Source of the DNA: Brachybacterium sp042666875
GTDB lineage: Bacteria > Actinomycetota > Actinomycetes > Actinomycetales > Dermabacteraceae
Reading direction: 5' to 3'
DNA length: 64,000 nucleotides
Assembly (NCBI RefSeq): GCF_042666875.1
Contig: NZ_JBHTCX010000017.1
Coordinates: 124,001-188,000, forward strand
A model generated the notes under the pieces. The model did not search any database. It saw only the letters and a program-made list of their open reading frames with translations, and was not told the DNA's origin. This document shows, piece by piece, positions 42,530 through 50,410 of the stretch (positions are counted from its first letter, which is position 1; each line of letters begins with the position of its first letter). The position numbers and the translations under genes are program-made.

Positions 42530-43247
42530 GGTCGGCCAGCATCGGGATCTGGACGTCCAGGATCTTCTCGCCGACGGCGACGGCATCGGGTCCGAGCTGA
42601 GCGAACACGTGGGCGCTGATGATGCCGATCAGCCCGCTCCAGGCGGTGACGGCTCGGGCCGCCGTGGCGGCATCGGCTCCCACGCCGAACTCCTCGAGGC
42701 TCTCTGCCAGCAGTGACTCGACCTCGGGCGGCATATCGGGCCGGGCACCCGGAGGTACGGCGCCGTCGTAGGAGCCCGCCGTCGAGGCGTCGGCCGCGAT
42801 CGCCAGCACGGTGCCGATGGTGCGCGTACCAGCGGCATTGGTGGTCTCGGCCGGAGCGGCGTAGTCGCGCACCGGTGTGCCGTAGAGCAGCGTCCACCGC
42901 TCCGGTTGGGCGATGGCCCACGCGGCCATGGCCTCGCCCAGCGCGATGAACCGCGCGCGCGGATCGTCCCCGGCGCCGGCGACCGCCTCGTCGGCCGCGT
43001 CGGCCAGATCGCTGTAGGCCTCCACGATCAGCAGGGTCAGCAGCTCGTCACGGCTGCTCACGTAGCGGTAGATGGCGGAGGAGACCATGCCCAGGCCGCG
43101 CGCGATCTCGCGCACGCTGAGCGCCGCCGGGCCGGATGCGGCGAGCTGCGCGTTCCCGAGCTCGACGATCCGTCGCATGGTGCGTTCGCGCGCCTCGGCG
43201 CGCGCGGTGCGGGGCGGCCGGGCATTCGCGGTCTCGCTGGCGGGCAT
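42513..43247 (-). CDS. TetR-family transcriptional regulator
   Basis: 244-residue TetR repressor. N-terminal HTH: RRIVELGNAQLAASGPAALS, then VREIARGLGMVSSAIYRYVS and RDELLTLLIVEAYSDL. The C-terminal ligand domain is the TetR_C_33-like type with RWTLLYGTPVRDYAAP. ATG 43247; longer in-frame sequence is antisense to the epimerase. Divergent from the epimerase-like gene across three AGAGC-type repeats that overlap that gene's promoter, so it most likely represses it and itself. Confidence 0.9.
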   Translation of the reverse strand: MPASETANARPPRTARAEARERTMRRIVELGNAQLAASGPAALSVREIARGLGMVSSAIYRYVSSRDELLTLLIVEAYSDLADAADEAVAGAGDDPRARFIALGEAMAAWAIAQPERWTLLYGTPVRDYAAPAETTNAAGTRTIGTVLAIAADASTAGSYDGAVPPGARPDMPPEVESLLAESLEEFGVGADAATAARAVTAWSGLIGIISAHVFAQLGPDAVAVGEKILDVQIPMLADLIAPR

Positions 43248-43269
43248 ACGGCCATCCTGCCACAGACAG

Positions 43270-43282
43270 AGAGCACCGCTCT
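43270..43282. promoter_or_regulatory. TetR operator copy 1
   Basis: AGAGC-ACC-GCTCT, perfect 5-bp arms; it abuts and shares its last base with the -35 of the epimerase promoter. Confidence 0.6.
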
Positions 43283-43310
43283 TGACTTCAACCCGAGAGC
43301 AGTGTTCACT
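43282..43310 (+). promoter_or_regulatory. Promoter of the epimerase-like gene
   Basis: -35 TTGACT (43282-43287), 17-bp spacer, -10 TTCACT (43305-43310), lying between and over operator copies 1 and 2. Confidence 0.6.
43296..43308. promoter_or_regulatory. TetR operator copy 2
   Basis: AGAGC-AGT-GTTCA, an imperfect copy centred 26 bp from copy 1 and overlapping the -10. Confidence 0.55.
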
Positions 43311-43323
43311 GATTCCACAACAG

Positions 43324-43336
43324 AGAGCAGCGCTCA
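43324..43336. promoter_or_regulatory. TetR operator copy 3
   Basis: AGAGC-AGC-GCTCA, a near-perfect copy centred 28 bp from copy 2, downstream of the -10 and just before the Shine-Dalgarno. Confidence 0.55.
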
Positions 43337-43352
43337 CACTTTGGAGGCCGTC

Positions 43353-44420
43353 ATGCATCACCTGGTTATCGGAGAAGGACAGATCGGGCGCGCGATCATC
43401 GAGCGCGCCCTCGCCGACGGGGACGAGGTCACCGTCCTGCGCCGCACCCCCGTCCCGCCGTCCGCCGGCATCGGCCGGGTCACGGGCGACGTGCTCGACG
43501 AGGCGGCGCTGGCCGAGGCCATCTCGGAGGCCGACGCCGTCCATGCCACGTTCCACGCCGTCTACGACGCACGGGTCTGGGAGCGCGACCTCCCACCGCG
43601 CGAGCGCGCCGTGCTCGATGCGGCGGCCGCGCGAGGGATCCCCGTCATCTTCCCGGAGTCGATGTACGGCTTCGTGGGAGAGGCCGGCGATCTCGTCGAA
43701 GGTGCCGCCCCGACGCCCCGCGACGCCAAGGGCCGGGTGCGCATCCAGCTGCTCGAGCAGCGCCGGCAGCATCCGGCGCGCACTGTCAGCATCATCGCCT
43801 CGGACCTCATCGGGCCGACGGCACTGGGCACCGGAGCCGCCGTGGTCACCACGATGCTCATCGAACGGATCGCCGCCGGCTCCCGGCCGATCCTCTTCGG
43901 GTCCGCGAGCGCCCCGCATACATTGACCTACATCCCTGACCTCGCGGTCGCGATGCTCCACGCCGCCCGGAACGCCGAGCGCCTGGCAGGCGGGGCCTCT
44001 GCGCCTGATGGCGCCGGTGGTGATGCCGTCGTGCACGCTCCGTCGGCCCCTGCCCGTTCGCAGTCCGAACTGATCGCAGCCGCGTCCGAGCTGCTCGATC
44101 AGCCGGTGCGTCGGCCCGTGCCGATCCCGCGCGTCGCGCTGCGGATGCTGGCAGCGCTGAACAGCTTCGCGCGCGAGCTGCACGGGATCTCCGGGCTCTG
44201 GTACGCGCCGGCGGTCCTGCGTCCCGGTGTCCTGACCAGCCAGGAGGACCTGGCGCCTACGTCGTGGACCGACGCGCTGCGGGACACCGCGCAGGCGGCA
44301 CGGGCGTCACAGCTGGCGGGGTCGGCGGGGACGGCAGGGGCGACGGACCCGCGCAGCACCGTCTCGGAGAGCACTGCGTCGCAGGGCGCGCCTGATACGG
44401 AGCATCCGGTCGGCGCGTGA
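43353..44420 (+). CDS. NAD(P)-dependent epimerase/reductase-like protein
   Basis: 355-residue atypical short-chain dehydrogenase. Rossmann motif HHLVIGEGQIGRAI at the N-terminus, then PVIFPESMYGFVGEAGD, IIASDLIGPTALGTGA and LTYIPDLAVAMLHAA, as in NAD-dependent epimerase/dehydratase-like proteins of actinobacteria. No catalytic YxxxK is evident, so it may bind NADP without classic SDR chemistry. C-terminal 50 residues are Ala/Ser/Thr-rich and disordered. ATG 43353 behind TTGGAGG. Controlled by the divergent TetR protein, probably induced by a small molecule. Confidence 0.82.
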   Translation: MHHLVIGEGQIGRAIIERALADGDEVTVLRRTPVPPSAGIGRVTGDVLDEAALAEAISEADAVHATFHAVYDARVWERDLPPRERAVLDAAAARGIPVIFPESMYGFVGEAGDLVEGAAPTPRDAKGRVRIQLLEQRRQHPARTVSIIASDLIGPTALGTGAAVVTTMLIERIAAGSRPILFGSASAPHTLTYIPDLAVAMLHAARNAERLAGGASAPDGAGGDAVVHAPSAPARSQSELIAAASELLDQPVRRPVPIPRVALRMLAALNSFARELHGISGLWYAPAVLRPGVLTSQEDLAPTSWTDALRDTAQAARASQLAGSAGTAGATDPRSTVSESTASQGAPDTEHPVGA

Positions 44421-44439
44421 AGACGCAGGAGCCGGCTGC

Positions 44440-44445
44440 TAGCGT
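44440..44445 (+). promoter_or_regulatory. -10 element, leaderless start
   Basis: TAGCGT followed by 7 nt and the ATG at 44453, which decides between that start and an ATG at 44417. Confidence 0.55.
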
Positions 44446-44452
44446 CGGCGGC

Positions 44453-44944
44453 ATGAGCGCCACGCCGGAGAACGCAGGGAAACCAGAGAACTCAGAGAAC
44501 GCGCAGCGGCCGACGAGGACGGAGCCCTCCACCGCCGCGGGCTCCGCCAGCGCGTCCGTCCACCTCGACGTCGTCATCGAGCGGCCATGGCGCGAGGTGT
44601 ACGACTACGTCAGCGATCCGCGCAACCTCCCCCGCTGGGCGGCGGGACTGGCCGGCGGCGATGTCCAGCGCGAGGTCTCGCAGTGGTCGATGAACTCTCC
44701 GATGGGCCGCGTGCTGGTCAGCTTCGTCCCGGAGAATGCCTACGGAGTGCTCGACCACACGGTGACGCTGCCCGACGGCGAGTCGACGCTGAATCCGATG
44801 CGGGTCCTGCCGCTGGACGAGCAGCGCAGCGAGGTGCTGTTCACGCTGCGCCGCGGCAGCATGTCGGATCAGGAGCTGGAGGAGGACGCCTCGGCCGTCT
44901 CGGCAGATCTGGCCGAGCTGAAACGCGTGCTCGAGAACAGCTGA
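44453..44944 (+). CDS. SRPBCC family protein
   Basis: 163-residue protein. After a 35-residue disordered N-terminus the SRPBCC domain begins VHLDVVIERPWREVYDYVSD, followed by NLPRWAAGLA, SFVPENAYGVLDHTV and a C-terminal helix (DASAVSADLAELKRVLENS). Ligand unknown; not closely similar to the SRPBCC protein at 10170-10646. A palindrome 34 bp after its stop separates it from the two-component genes. Confidence 0.78.
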   Translation: MSATPENAGKPENSENAQRPTRTEPSTAAGSASASVHLDVVIERPWREVYDYVSDPRNLPRWAAGLAGGDVQREVSQWSMNSPMGRVLVSFVPENAYGVLDHTVTLPDGESTLNPMRVLPLDEQRSEVLFTLRRGSMSDQELEEDASAVSADLAELKRVLENS

Positions 44945-44978
44945 GGCGACGTCCCCTGCTGTGGGGCGGAGCCGCCGC

Positions 44979-44996
44979 TGTCGGGCATGCCCGACA
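44979..44996. promoter_or_regulatory. 18-bp perfect palindrome upstream of the two-component operon
   Basis: TGTCGGGCATGCCCGACA, fully self-complementary, 56 bp before the kinase ATG. It may be an operator (for example for the response regulator's own dimer) or a terminator hairpin for the SRPBCC gene. Confidence 0.5.
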
Positions 44997-45052
44997 ACCA
45001 CCGGCCTGGTGACAGGATGGGGCCGGCGAACATCCGGCGGCAGAGTTGAGGC

Positions 45053-46420
45053 ATGAACACGATGACCATGCCCCGCAGCGTCGAAGCCCCAGGCGCCGAC
45101 GCGTCCGGCCCCGACGTGCCCCGCAGCACCGAGACCCACGCCCCGCAACGCTGGTCCCTCGGCCGCTGGGCCTCACGGATCGGCCGCTTCCTGGCCTACA
45201 GCTTCATCGCCCTGCTTCTCGGCACCGTGGGGTTCTCCCTGGTGATCTCCTTGCTGGCGGCGGGCGCGGGCACCGCCATCATCTGGATCGGCCTCGCGAT
45301 CCTCGTGCTCGGGGTGGTCGCCGCTCGCGGGTTCACCATGGCCGAGCGTGCGATCCAATCCGGCCTTCTCGGCACGGAGCTGCCCACGCCGGCGGCGAAG
45401 CCGGCTCCGGCCGGGGCCGGCCGGATGCGACGCCTCCTCACCCCGCTCACCGATCCGCAGTCGTGGCTGGATGCGCTGTGGATCCTCGTGAACTTCCTGC
45501 TCGCGCTGGTCACCTTCCCGCTCGCGCTGGCGTGGACGCTCGGCGCGATCGCCACCGTCGGCGGCCCCATCTCGACCCTGATCCTCGAGCAGGTCCTCCC
45601 CGACTCCACCGGCAACGGGCTCGCCGAGCTGCTGGGCTTCACCGGACGAAACGCGCTGACGGTCGATATCGGGCTGCAGATGCTGTGCGGGCTGTTCTTC
45701 CTGCTCACCGTCGGCCCGCTCGTACGCGGCTTCACCGCTGCCCACCAGGCAGTGGCCCGCGGGCTGCTCAGCTCGCGCTACGAGGAGCAGCAGCAGCTGC
45801 TGCGCACCCAGGAGTCCCGCGCCGCCGGGCGCACCGCGGAATCCACCGCCCTGCGCCGCCTGGAGCGCGACCTGCACGATGGCCCGCAGCAGCGCCTGGT
45901 GCGAGCCTCGATGGACCTGGCACGGGTCGAAGCTCTGTCGGTCAACGACCCCGAGCGGGCGCAGGTCGTGCTGCGAGAGACCCGCGAGCAGCTCGGCCTC
46001 ACGCTCGATGATCTGCGCCGCCTCTCCCGCGGCATCGCCCCGCCCGTGCTGGTGGACCGGGGCCTGGCAGCCGCCCTCACCGAGCTCGCGGCCATCTCCC
46101 CCATCCCCACCAGCATCGAATGCCCACAGCTGGACCTGCCCGATCATGTCGACATCGGCATCTACTACGTGGTCTCCGAGGCACTGACGAACGCAGCCAA
46201 GCACTCCGAGGCCGACTCCGTGCACGTGGAGATAACCCGGATCGGCGATGATGCACGGGTGAGGATCGAGGACGACGGGCGCGGAGGCGCCGAGATGCGC
46301 ACCGGCGGCGGACTCGCCGGGCTGGCCGGCCGGGTCGCGTCCCTCGAGGGGCGACTGACCGTGCATTCACCCGAGGGAGCCGGCACCCGGATCGAGGCGG
46401 TGATCCCGTGCGGGTCCTGA
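45053..46420 (+). CDS. Sensor histidine kinase (HisKA_3 type)
   Basis: 455-residue membrane kinase of the NarL/LuxR-partner class. Four or more membrane segments (about 48-95 and 140-225) form a putative sensor domain rather than a large extracellular loop. The phosphoacceptor is His275 in RRLERDLHDGPQQRLV. ATPase domain: VVSEALTNAAKHSEADSVHV, DDGRGGAE and GGLAGLAGRVASLEGRL. Signal unknown; the membrane-buried sensor suggests envelope or lipid stress. Several ATGs follow the weak GTTGAGG. Overlaps the regulator by 13 bp. Confidence 0.93.
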   Translation: MNTMTMPRSVEAPGADASGPDVPRSTETHAPQRWSLGRWASRIGRFLAYSFIALLLGTVGFSLVISLLAAGAGTAIIWIGLAILVLGVVAARGFTMAERAIQSGLLGTELPTPAAKPAPAGAGRMRRLLTPLTDPQSWLDALWILVNFLLALVTFPLALAWTLGAIATVGGPISTLILEQVLPDSTGNGLAELLGFTGRNALTVDIGLQMLCGLFFLLTVGPLVRGFTAAHQAVARGLLSSRYEEQQQLLRTQESRAAGRTAESTALRRLERDLHDGPQQRLVRASMDLARVEALSVNDPERAQVVLRETREQLGLTLDDLRRLSRGIAPPVLVDRGLAAALTELAAISPIPTSIECPQLDLPDHVDIGIYYVVSEALTNAAKHSEADSVHVEITRIGDDARVRIEDDGRGGAEMRTGGGLAGLAGRVASLEGRLTVHSPEGAGTRIEAVIPCGS

Positions 46421-47049
46421 TCGCTGACGACTCGGCCCTGCTGCGTGAGGGGCTGCGGCTCCTGCTCGAGGACGCCGGGCACACCGTGGCCGGCACCGCG
46501 GCGACCGGCACCGAACTGGTGGTGCGCGCCCTGGAGCTGCGGCCCGACCTGATCATCTCCGACATCCGCATGCCGCCCAGCCACACCGACGAAGGTCTGC
46601 GCGCCGCGCAGGAGATTCGCAGGGCCTGGCCGGAGGCGCCGATCATCCTGCTCAGCCAGTACGTCGTGATCGGCTACGCGACCGAGCTGATCGAGAGCGG
46701 CGAACGGGCCACGGGGTACCTGCTGAAGGACCGCGTGTTCGACATCCGCTCCTTCCTGGACTCCGTCGAGCGCGTCGCCGACGGCGGAGTCGCCATCGAT
46801 CCGGACGTGGTGGGCCAGGTGATCGCCTCGCGTCGCCGGACGCCGCTGGACGATCTGACCCAGCGGGAACGGGAGGTGCTCGAACTGATGGGCGAGGGCC
46901 TGACCAATGCGGGCATCTCGCAGCGGCTCTACATCAGCGGCGGCGCGGTCGAGAAGCACACCCAGCGACTGTTCGCCAAGCTGGGATTGAGCGAGGATTC
47001 GAGCGTGCATCGCCGCGTGACGGCGGTCCTGACCCTGCTGGGCCGCTGA
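46408..47049 (+). CDS. LuxR/NarL-family response regulator
   Basis: 213-residue DNA-binding partner of the kinase. Receiver domain with acidic pocket IADDS, phosphoacceptor Asp52 in IISDIRMPP, and the conserved lysine in GYLLKDRV. LuxR-type HTH at about 150-205: LTQREREVLELMGEGLTN, then GGAVEKHTQRLFAKLGL. GTG 46408 lies within the kinase's 3' end. Targets unknown; the 18-bp palindrome before the operon is a candidate autoregulatory site. Confidence 0.93.
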   Translation: MRVLIADDSALLREGLRLLLEDAGHTVAGTAATGTELVVRALELRPDLIISDIRMPPSHTDEGLRAAQEIRRAWPEAPIILLSQYVVIGYATELIESGERATGYLLKDRVFDIRSFLDSVERVADGGVAIDPDVVGQVIASRRRTPLDDLTQREREVLELMGEGLTNAGISQRLYISGGAVEKHTQRLFAKLGLSEDSSVHRRVTAVLTLLGR

Positions 47050-47068
47050 ACCCACCCTGCAGTTCTCG

Positions 47069-47140
47069 TTCCCGATTCGGTTGCGGTACCTGTTCCCGGT
47101 GCGGTTGCGGTACCTGTTCCCGATGCGGTTGCGGTACCTG
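47069..47140 (+). repeat. Three tandem 24-bp repeats
   Basis: Unit TTCCCG(A/G)T(T/G)CGGTTGCGGTACCTG three times (47069-47092, 47093-47116, 47117-47140) plus a partial fourth, starting 20 nt after the response-regulator stop. Each unit holds a GGTACC palindrome. No gene covers it. It is tandem without spacers, so not a CRISPR. Confidence 0.95.
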
Positions 47141-47479
47141 TTCCCGTCGGTTCGGCCGGCCCCACCGGGGCCATTCCTCCCCAGTACACATTTTTCCCCA
47201 GAGAAATATCGGACTGGACGAATGGACTTTCGTGTGGTCGCGATGCCGTAGCCGCGGTGCGACTGCGGTGCGTAGCACCGCCCAGGCCTCTCCGTCCCGC
47301 CGCCTGCCAGCGGAACCCCTGGCCACCGGCGCGTGGTGCAGCGGAGCTCAGGGGCAGGGCGTCGCGTCGCGGAGGCTCCGATCATTCCTCCCCAGCGACC
47401 ACTTCTCCACCATTTCGTCCACATAGGAAAAGTTGTCCACATATTTGACCGCGGCCTATTGGCGGGTTTCGAATGTGCG
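47141..47479. other. Gene-free stretch upstream of the HNH gene
   Basis: No supported gene. It is A/T-richer in places and contains a 13-bp direct repeat CATTCCTCCCCAG at 47172-47184 and 47383-47395, and two DnaA-box-like sites close to the HNH gene. It may be the 5' flank of a 13E12-type element. Confidence 0.5.
47415..47441 (+). promoter_or_regulatory. Two DnaA-box-like sites
   Basis: TCGTCCACA (47415-47423) and consensus TTGTCCACA (47433-47441), 18 bp apart in the same orientation, 50-70 bp upstream of the HNH gene. Confidence 0.5.
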
Positions 47480-47485
47480 TACGCT
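47480..47485 (+). promoter_or_regulatory. -10 element, leaderless start
   Basis: TACGCT followed by 6 nt and the ATG at 47492. Confidence 0.55.
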
Positions 47486-47491
47486 CGAGGT

Positions 47492-49264
47492 ATGGAGCAC
47501 ACGAGTTCGAGCAGCAGCGGGGAGGCCGGCGGGCACGACGCCCGGCCGGGTGAGACCCCGCCGGGCGGGCGTGCGCAGGCCGGACCGGAAGGGGGCGCAC
47601 AGCTCCGCGACGTCGCGCGCCGACTCGCCCGGTTCGAGGGACACGACGAAGCCGGCTCTCTGGTCGCCGAGGTCGTCGACGCCGCGCTGCAGGCCTTCAC
47701 CCGGACCACGTCGGTGCGCGATCCGCTCCCCTCCACGGTGCCCGGCACGCCGCAGGAGGCACTGGCGGTGCTCGCCGGCCTCGATCAACTGCGTTCCGCA
47801 CTCTCTGCGATCGATGCCCGCTGGCAGGTCGAGGCCGAAGCCCGGATCCGCGCGGCGGACAGGGACGCTGACGTGGACGAGGACCAGCAAGGGCGGAGCG
47901 CGGCGCACGAGATCGGCCTGGCGCGTCGCGTCTCCCCCTCGTCCGCCTCCCTCTCCCTGGGTTCGTCCCGTCGGCTGGTCGAGCAGCTGCCGGGAGTAGC
48001 CTCCGCGCTCCGGGACGGAGACGTCACGCAGCAGCAGGTCGCCGCCCTCTCCGGTGCGCTCGACGGAGCCGAACCTGCCACGTGCGCGCGGATCGACGAG
48101 ATCGTGAGCGAGGACCCGCAGTCGCTCCAAGGCATGGGGCCGCGACGGGTACGCCGCGGCGTCCAGGAGATCATCCAGCGGATGGAGCCGCACAACTCCC
48201 GTGCGCGGGCGGAGCGCGCGGCGCGAGCGCGGCACGTGCGGATGACTCCGCTCAGCGACGGCATGGCGCGGGTGACCGGCATCCTGCGCGGCATCGACGC
48301 GAGCGGGATGATGCAGACCCTGAACCGCGGTGCACAGTCCCTGAAGGCCGGCGGAGCCAGGGAGTCCGTCTCCGCGCTCGAAGCCGACCTGCTGGTAGCG
48401 GCCGTCCAAGACGGACCAGGATCGGCCCGAGCCGAACCGGGCGTCACCGAAGAGGACGACGCGCCCTTCCGCAAACCCAGCCGTCCCGCACAGGGACTCG
48501 ATGTCGGAGTCATCATCACCGACACGGCCCTGCTCGGCCGCGACGACGAGGCGCAATGCGCGCAGCTCGAGGGATACGGCGCGATCCCCGCGCACATCAT
48601 CACCGACACCCTCCGCGGCACTCCCCCGGGTTACCTGCGGGGCAGCGAGGACAAGCACCCCGACGAGGACGTCACCGCCTTCTACCGGCGTCTCTACACC
48701 AACCCCACCACCGGCGAGCTGACGGGAATGGAGTCTCGCGCCCGCGTGTTCCCCGCCGGCCTGGCGCGCATGATCCGATGGCGTGATGTCACCTGCCGCA
48801 CCCCGTGGTGCAATGCGATCATCCGGCAGATCGACCATGCGAGGCCGCATCACCAGGGCGGGCCGACCAGCTATGCCAATGGTCAGGGGCTCTGCGTGCG
48901 CTGCAACCTGCTCAAGGAGCACGGACGGTGGGTGCTCACCCCGCTGACGTCAACCGACCCCGCTGCGACAGGCCGCGCTCCCACGGCCCCCGACCCGACG
49001 GATCCGACAGCGCCCGCTGCGACGGACCCGCGTGGCTGGGCTTGGCAGAGTCCTCATGGCGCCCACGCCACCTCCCGGACACCCCGTCTGCTCGATCCGC
49101 GGGCCCCGCGTGAGGCCGGCGCGGCCCGGGACGAGCCGTTCCCCTCCGAATCAGCGCCGTTCCCCTTCGACTCCGCGGTCCCCGACGCGCATCAGGCTCG
49201 CCCGCTCGGTGCAGAGCCTCCGGACGACCCGGTTCCCCCACCTCGCCGCCGGCCCGGCCGATAG
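47492..49264 (+). CDS. DUF222 / 13E12-repeat HNH endonuclease
   Basis: 590-residue protein of the actinobacterial DUF222-HNH (REP13E12) family. A helical DUF222 region (about 40-380; EALAVLAGLDQLRSALSAID, ALRDGDVTQQQVAALSGALD) precedes a C-terminal HNH nuclease: CRTPWCNAIIRQIDHARPH, then NGQGLCVRCNLLKEHGRWVL, with zinc cysteines and the HNH histidines in place. The last 110 residues are Pro/Ala-rich and disordered. These proteins are abundant, multi-copy and of unproven function, possibly mobile. Start ATG 47492 fixed by the -10 element 6 nt upstream; in-frame sequence upstream to 47333 is rejected. Confidence 0.92.
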   Translation: MEHTSSSSSGEAGGHDARPGETPPGGRAQAGPEGGAQLRDVARRLARFEGHDEAGSLVAEVVDAALQAFTRTTSVRDPLPSTVPGTPQEALAVLAGLDQLRSALSAIDARWQVEAEARIRAADRDADVDEDQQGRSAAHEIGLARRVSPSSASLSLGSSRRLVEQLPGVASALRDGDVTQQQVAALSGALDGAEPATCARIDEIVSEDPQSLQGMGPRRVRRGVQEIIQRMEPHNSRARAERAARARHVRMTPLSDGMARVTGILRGIDASGMMQTLNRGAQSLKAGGARESVSALEADLLVAAVQDGPGSARAEPGVTEEDDAPFRKPSRPAQGLDVGVIITDTALLGRDDEAQCAQLEGYGAIPAHIITDTLRGTPPGYLRGSEDKHPDEDVTAFYRRLYTNPTTGELTGMESRARVFPAGLARMIRWRDVTCRTPWCNAIIRQIDHARPHHQGGPTSYANGQGLCVRCNLLKEHGRWVLTPLTSTDPAATGRAPTAPDPTDPTAPAATDPRGWAWQSPHGAHATSRTPRLLDPRAPREAGAARDEPFPSESAPFPFDSAVPDAHQARPLGAEPPDDPVPPPRRRPGR

Positions 49265-49297
49265 AGTCGCGCCCATCAGGTGGATGGAGGACGAAAC

Positions 49298-50392
49298 ATG
49301 CACTCCCCGCTCACGGTGCGGATCCTCGGCGCCGGCGTGGCCGGGCTGGCAGCGTCGATCGCACTCGCCGAGGACGGACACCACGTCGAACTCATCGACG
49401 AACGATTCGACGCTCCGCCGATCGGCACTGCGCTCGGTCTGTTCGGCTCGGCGCAGCGCGTGCTGGCACGCATCGGAGTGCTCGAGGCCGTCCAGGCCGA
49501 CTCCACCGCGCCGCTCGCCGGCACCATCCGTGGCGTCGACGGTCGTGCAGTGGCCTCGCTCCCTGCCGGCGAGGCACTCCTGGTCTCCCGCTCCCACCTG
49601 GTGCGGACTCTCCAGCACGCCGTCCCGGACACGGTCCGGTTGGTCCGGCGGCGGATCGAGGACGTGCGTCCGCTGCGCGAAGGCGCCGATCTGCTCGTCG
49701 GCGCCGACGGCGTCCACTCGCTGGTGCGGCGATCGGGGTGGCGCGGCCGCACCGCCGCCCGCAGCCACCACATGACCGTACTGCGCGGCATCGCGAATAT
49801 CTCTCCTCCGGAGATCTCCGAGACCTGGGGCGGCGGGTGGCTGTTCGGCATCACGCCGATCGCCGGTCACCGCACGAACTGGTTCGCCTGTCTTCCCGAG
49901 CATCGCACCGCGTCGGTCAGCGAGGATCTGGAGCACCTGGCCGCGACCGTCGGCGGGCATCGCGACCCGATCGACGCCGTCCTGGGGGCCGCCTGCCCTG
50001 GCCAGACCCTGGTCCACGGAATCCACACGGCGCCGCACGTCCATCCGGTGCGGGAGAACGTGGTGCTCATCGGCGACGCGGCTCACGCGATGGCGCCGAA
50101 CCTCGGCCACGGCGCACATACCGCCCTGCAGGACGCGGAGGCTCTTGCCGCGTCGATTCGCGACGGGCCGACCACGCTCAGTTCGACAGCATCCGGTGCA
50201 ACAGCGTCCCCGCCGCCGCGGGAGCTTTCGCAGGCCCTGCGCACTTACGCGCTGCGCCGTGCTCTCGCCGGCCATTGCTGGCGGCTGGCTTCCGGGGCCA
50301 TGATGCGGCTGGCGATGCTGGACGAACGAGCAGGTCTGCGCGATCGCCTGCTGAGGTCAGCTGCAGAAGTCAGGACGGTCCGGGCGCCCTAG
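49298..50392 (+). CDS. FAD-dependent monooxygenase (aromatic hydroxylase type)
   Basis: 364-residue flavoprotein of the FAD_binding_3/PHBH-like group. FAD motif VRILGAGVAGLAASIALAEDG, DG-type motif DLLVGADGVHSLVRRSG, and the second FAD motif LIGDAAHAMAPNLGHGAHTA. Substrate unknown; the family hydroxylates aromatic or polyketide compounds with NAD(P)H and oxygen. Start ATG 49298, eight bases after GGAGG. A TAGAGT element at 49262-49267 overlaps the stop codon of the HNH gene and may be its -10. Confidence 0.9.
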   Translation: MHSPLTVRILGAGVAGLAASIALAEDGHHVELIDERFDAPPIGTALGLFGSAQRVLARIGVLEAVQADSTAPLAGTIRGVDGRAVASLPAGEALLVSRSHLVRTLQHAVPDTVRLVRRRIEDVRPLREGADLLVGADGVHSLVRRSGWRGRTAARSHHMTVLRGIANISPPEISETWGGGWLFGITPIAGHRTNWFACLPEHRTASVSEDLEHLAATVGGHRDPIDAVLGAACPGQTLVHGIHTAPHVHPVRENVVLIGDAAHAMAPNLGHGAHTALQDAEALAASIRDGPTTLSSTASGATASPPPRELSQALRTYALRRALAGHCWRLASGAMMRLAMLDERAGLRDRLLRSAAEVRTVRAP

Positions 50393-50410
50393 GGACGCCC
50401 CGGAACCAGA

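Noticed and set aside
43248..44183. N-terminal extension of the TetR gene by over 300 codons
   Set aside because: The extension is antisense to the epimerase-like gene and crosses the operator-promoter region; the HTH begins normally after ATG 43247.
47069..47140. CRISPR array
   Set aside because: The 24-bp units are directly tandem with no spacers and no cas genes are nearby.
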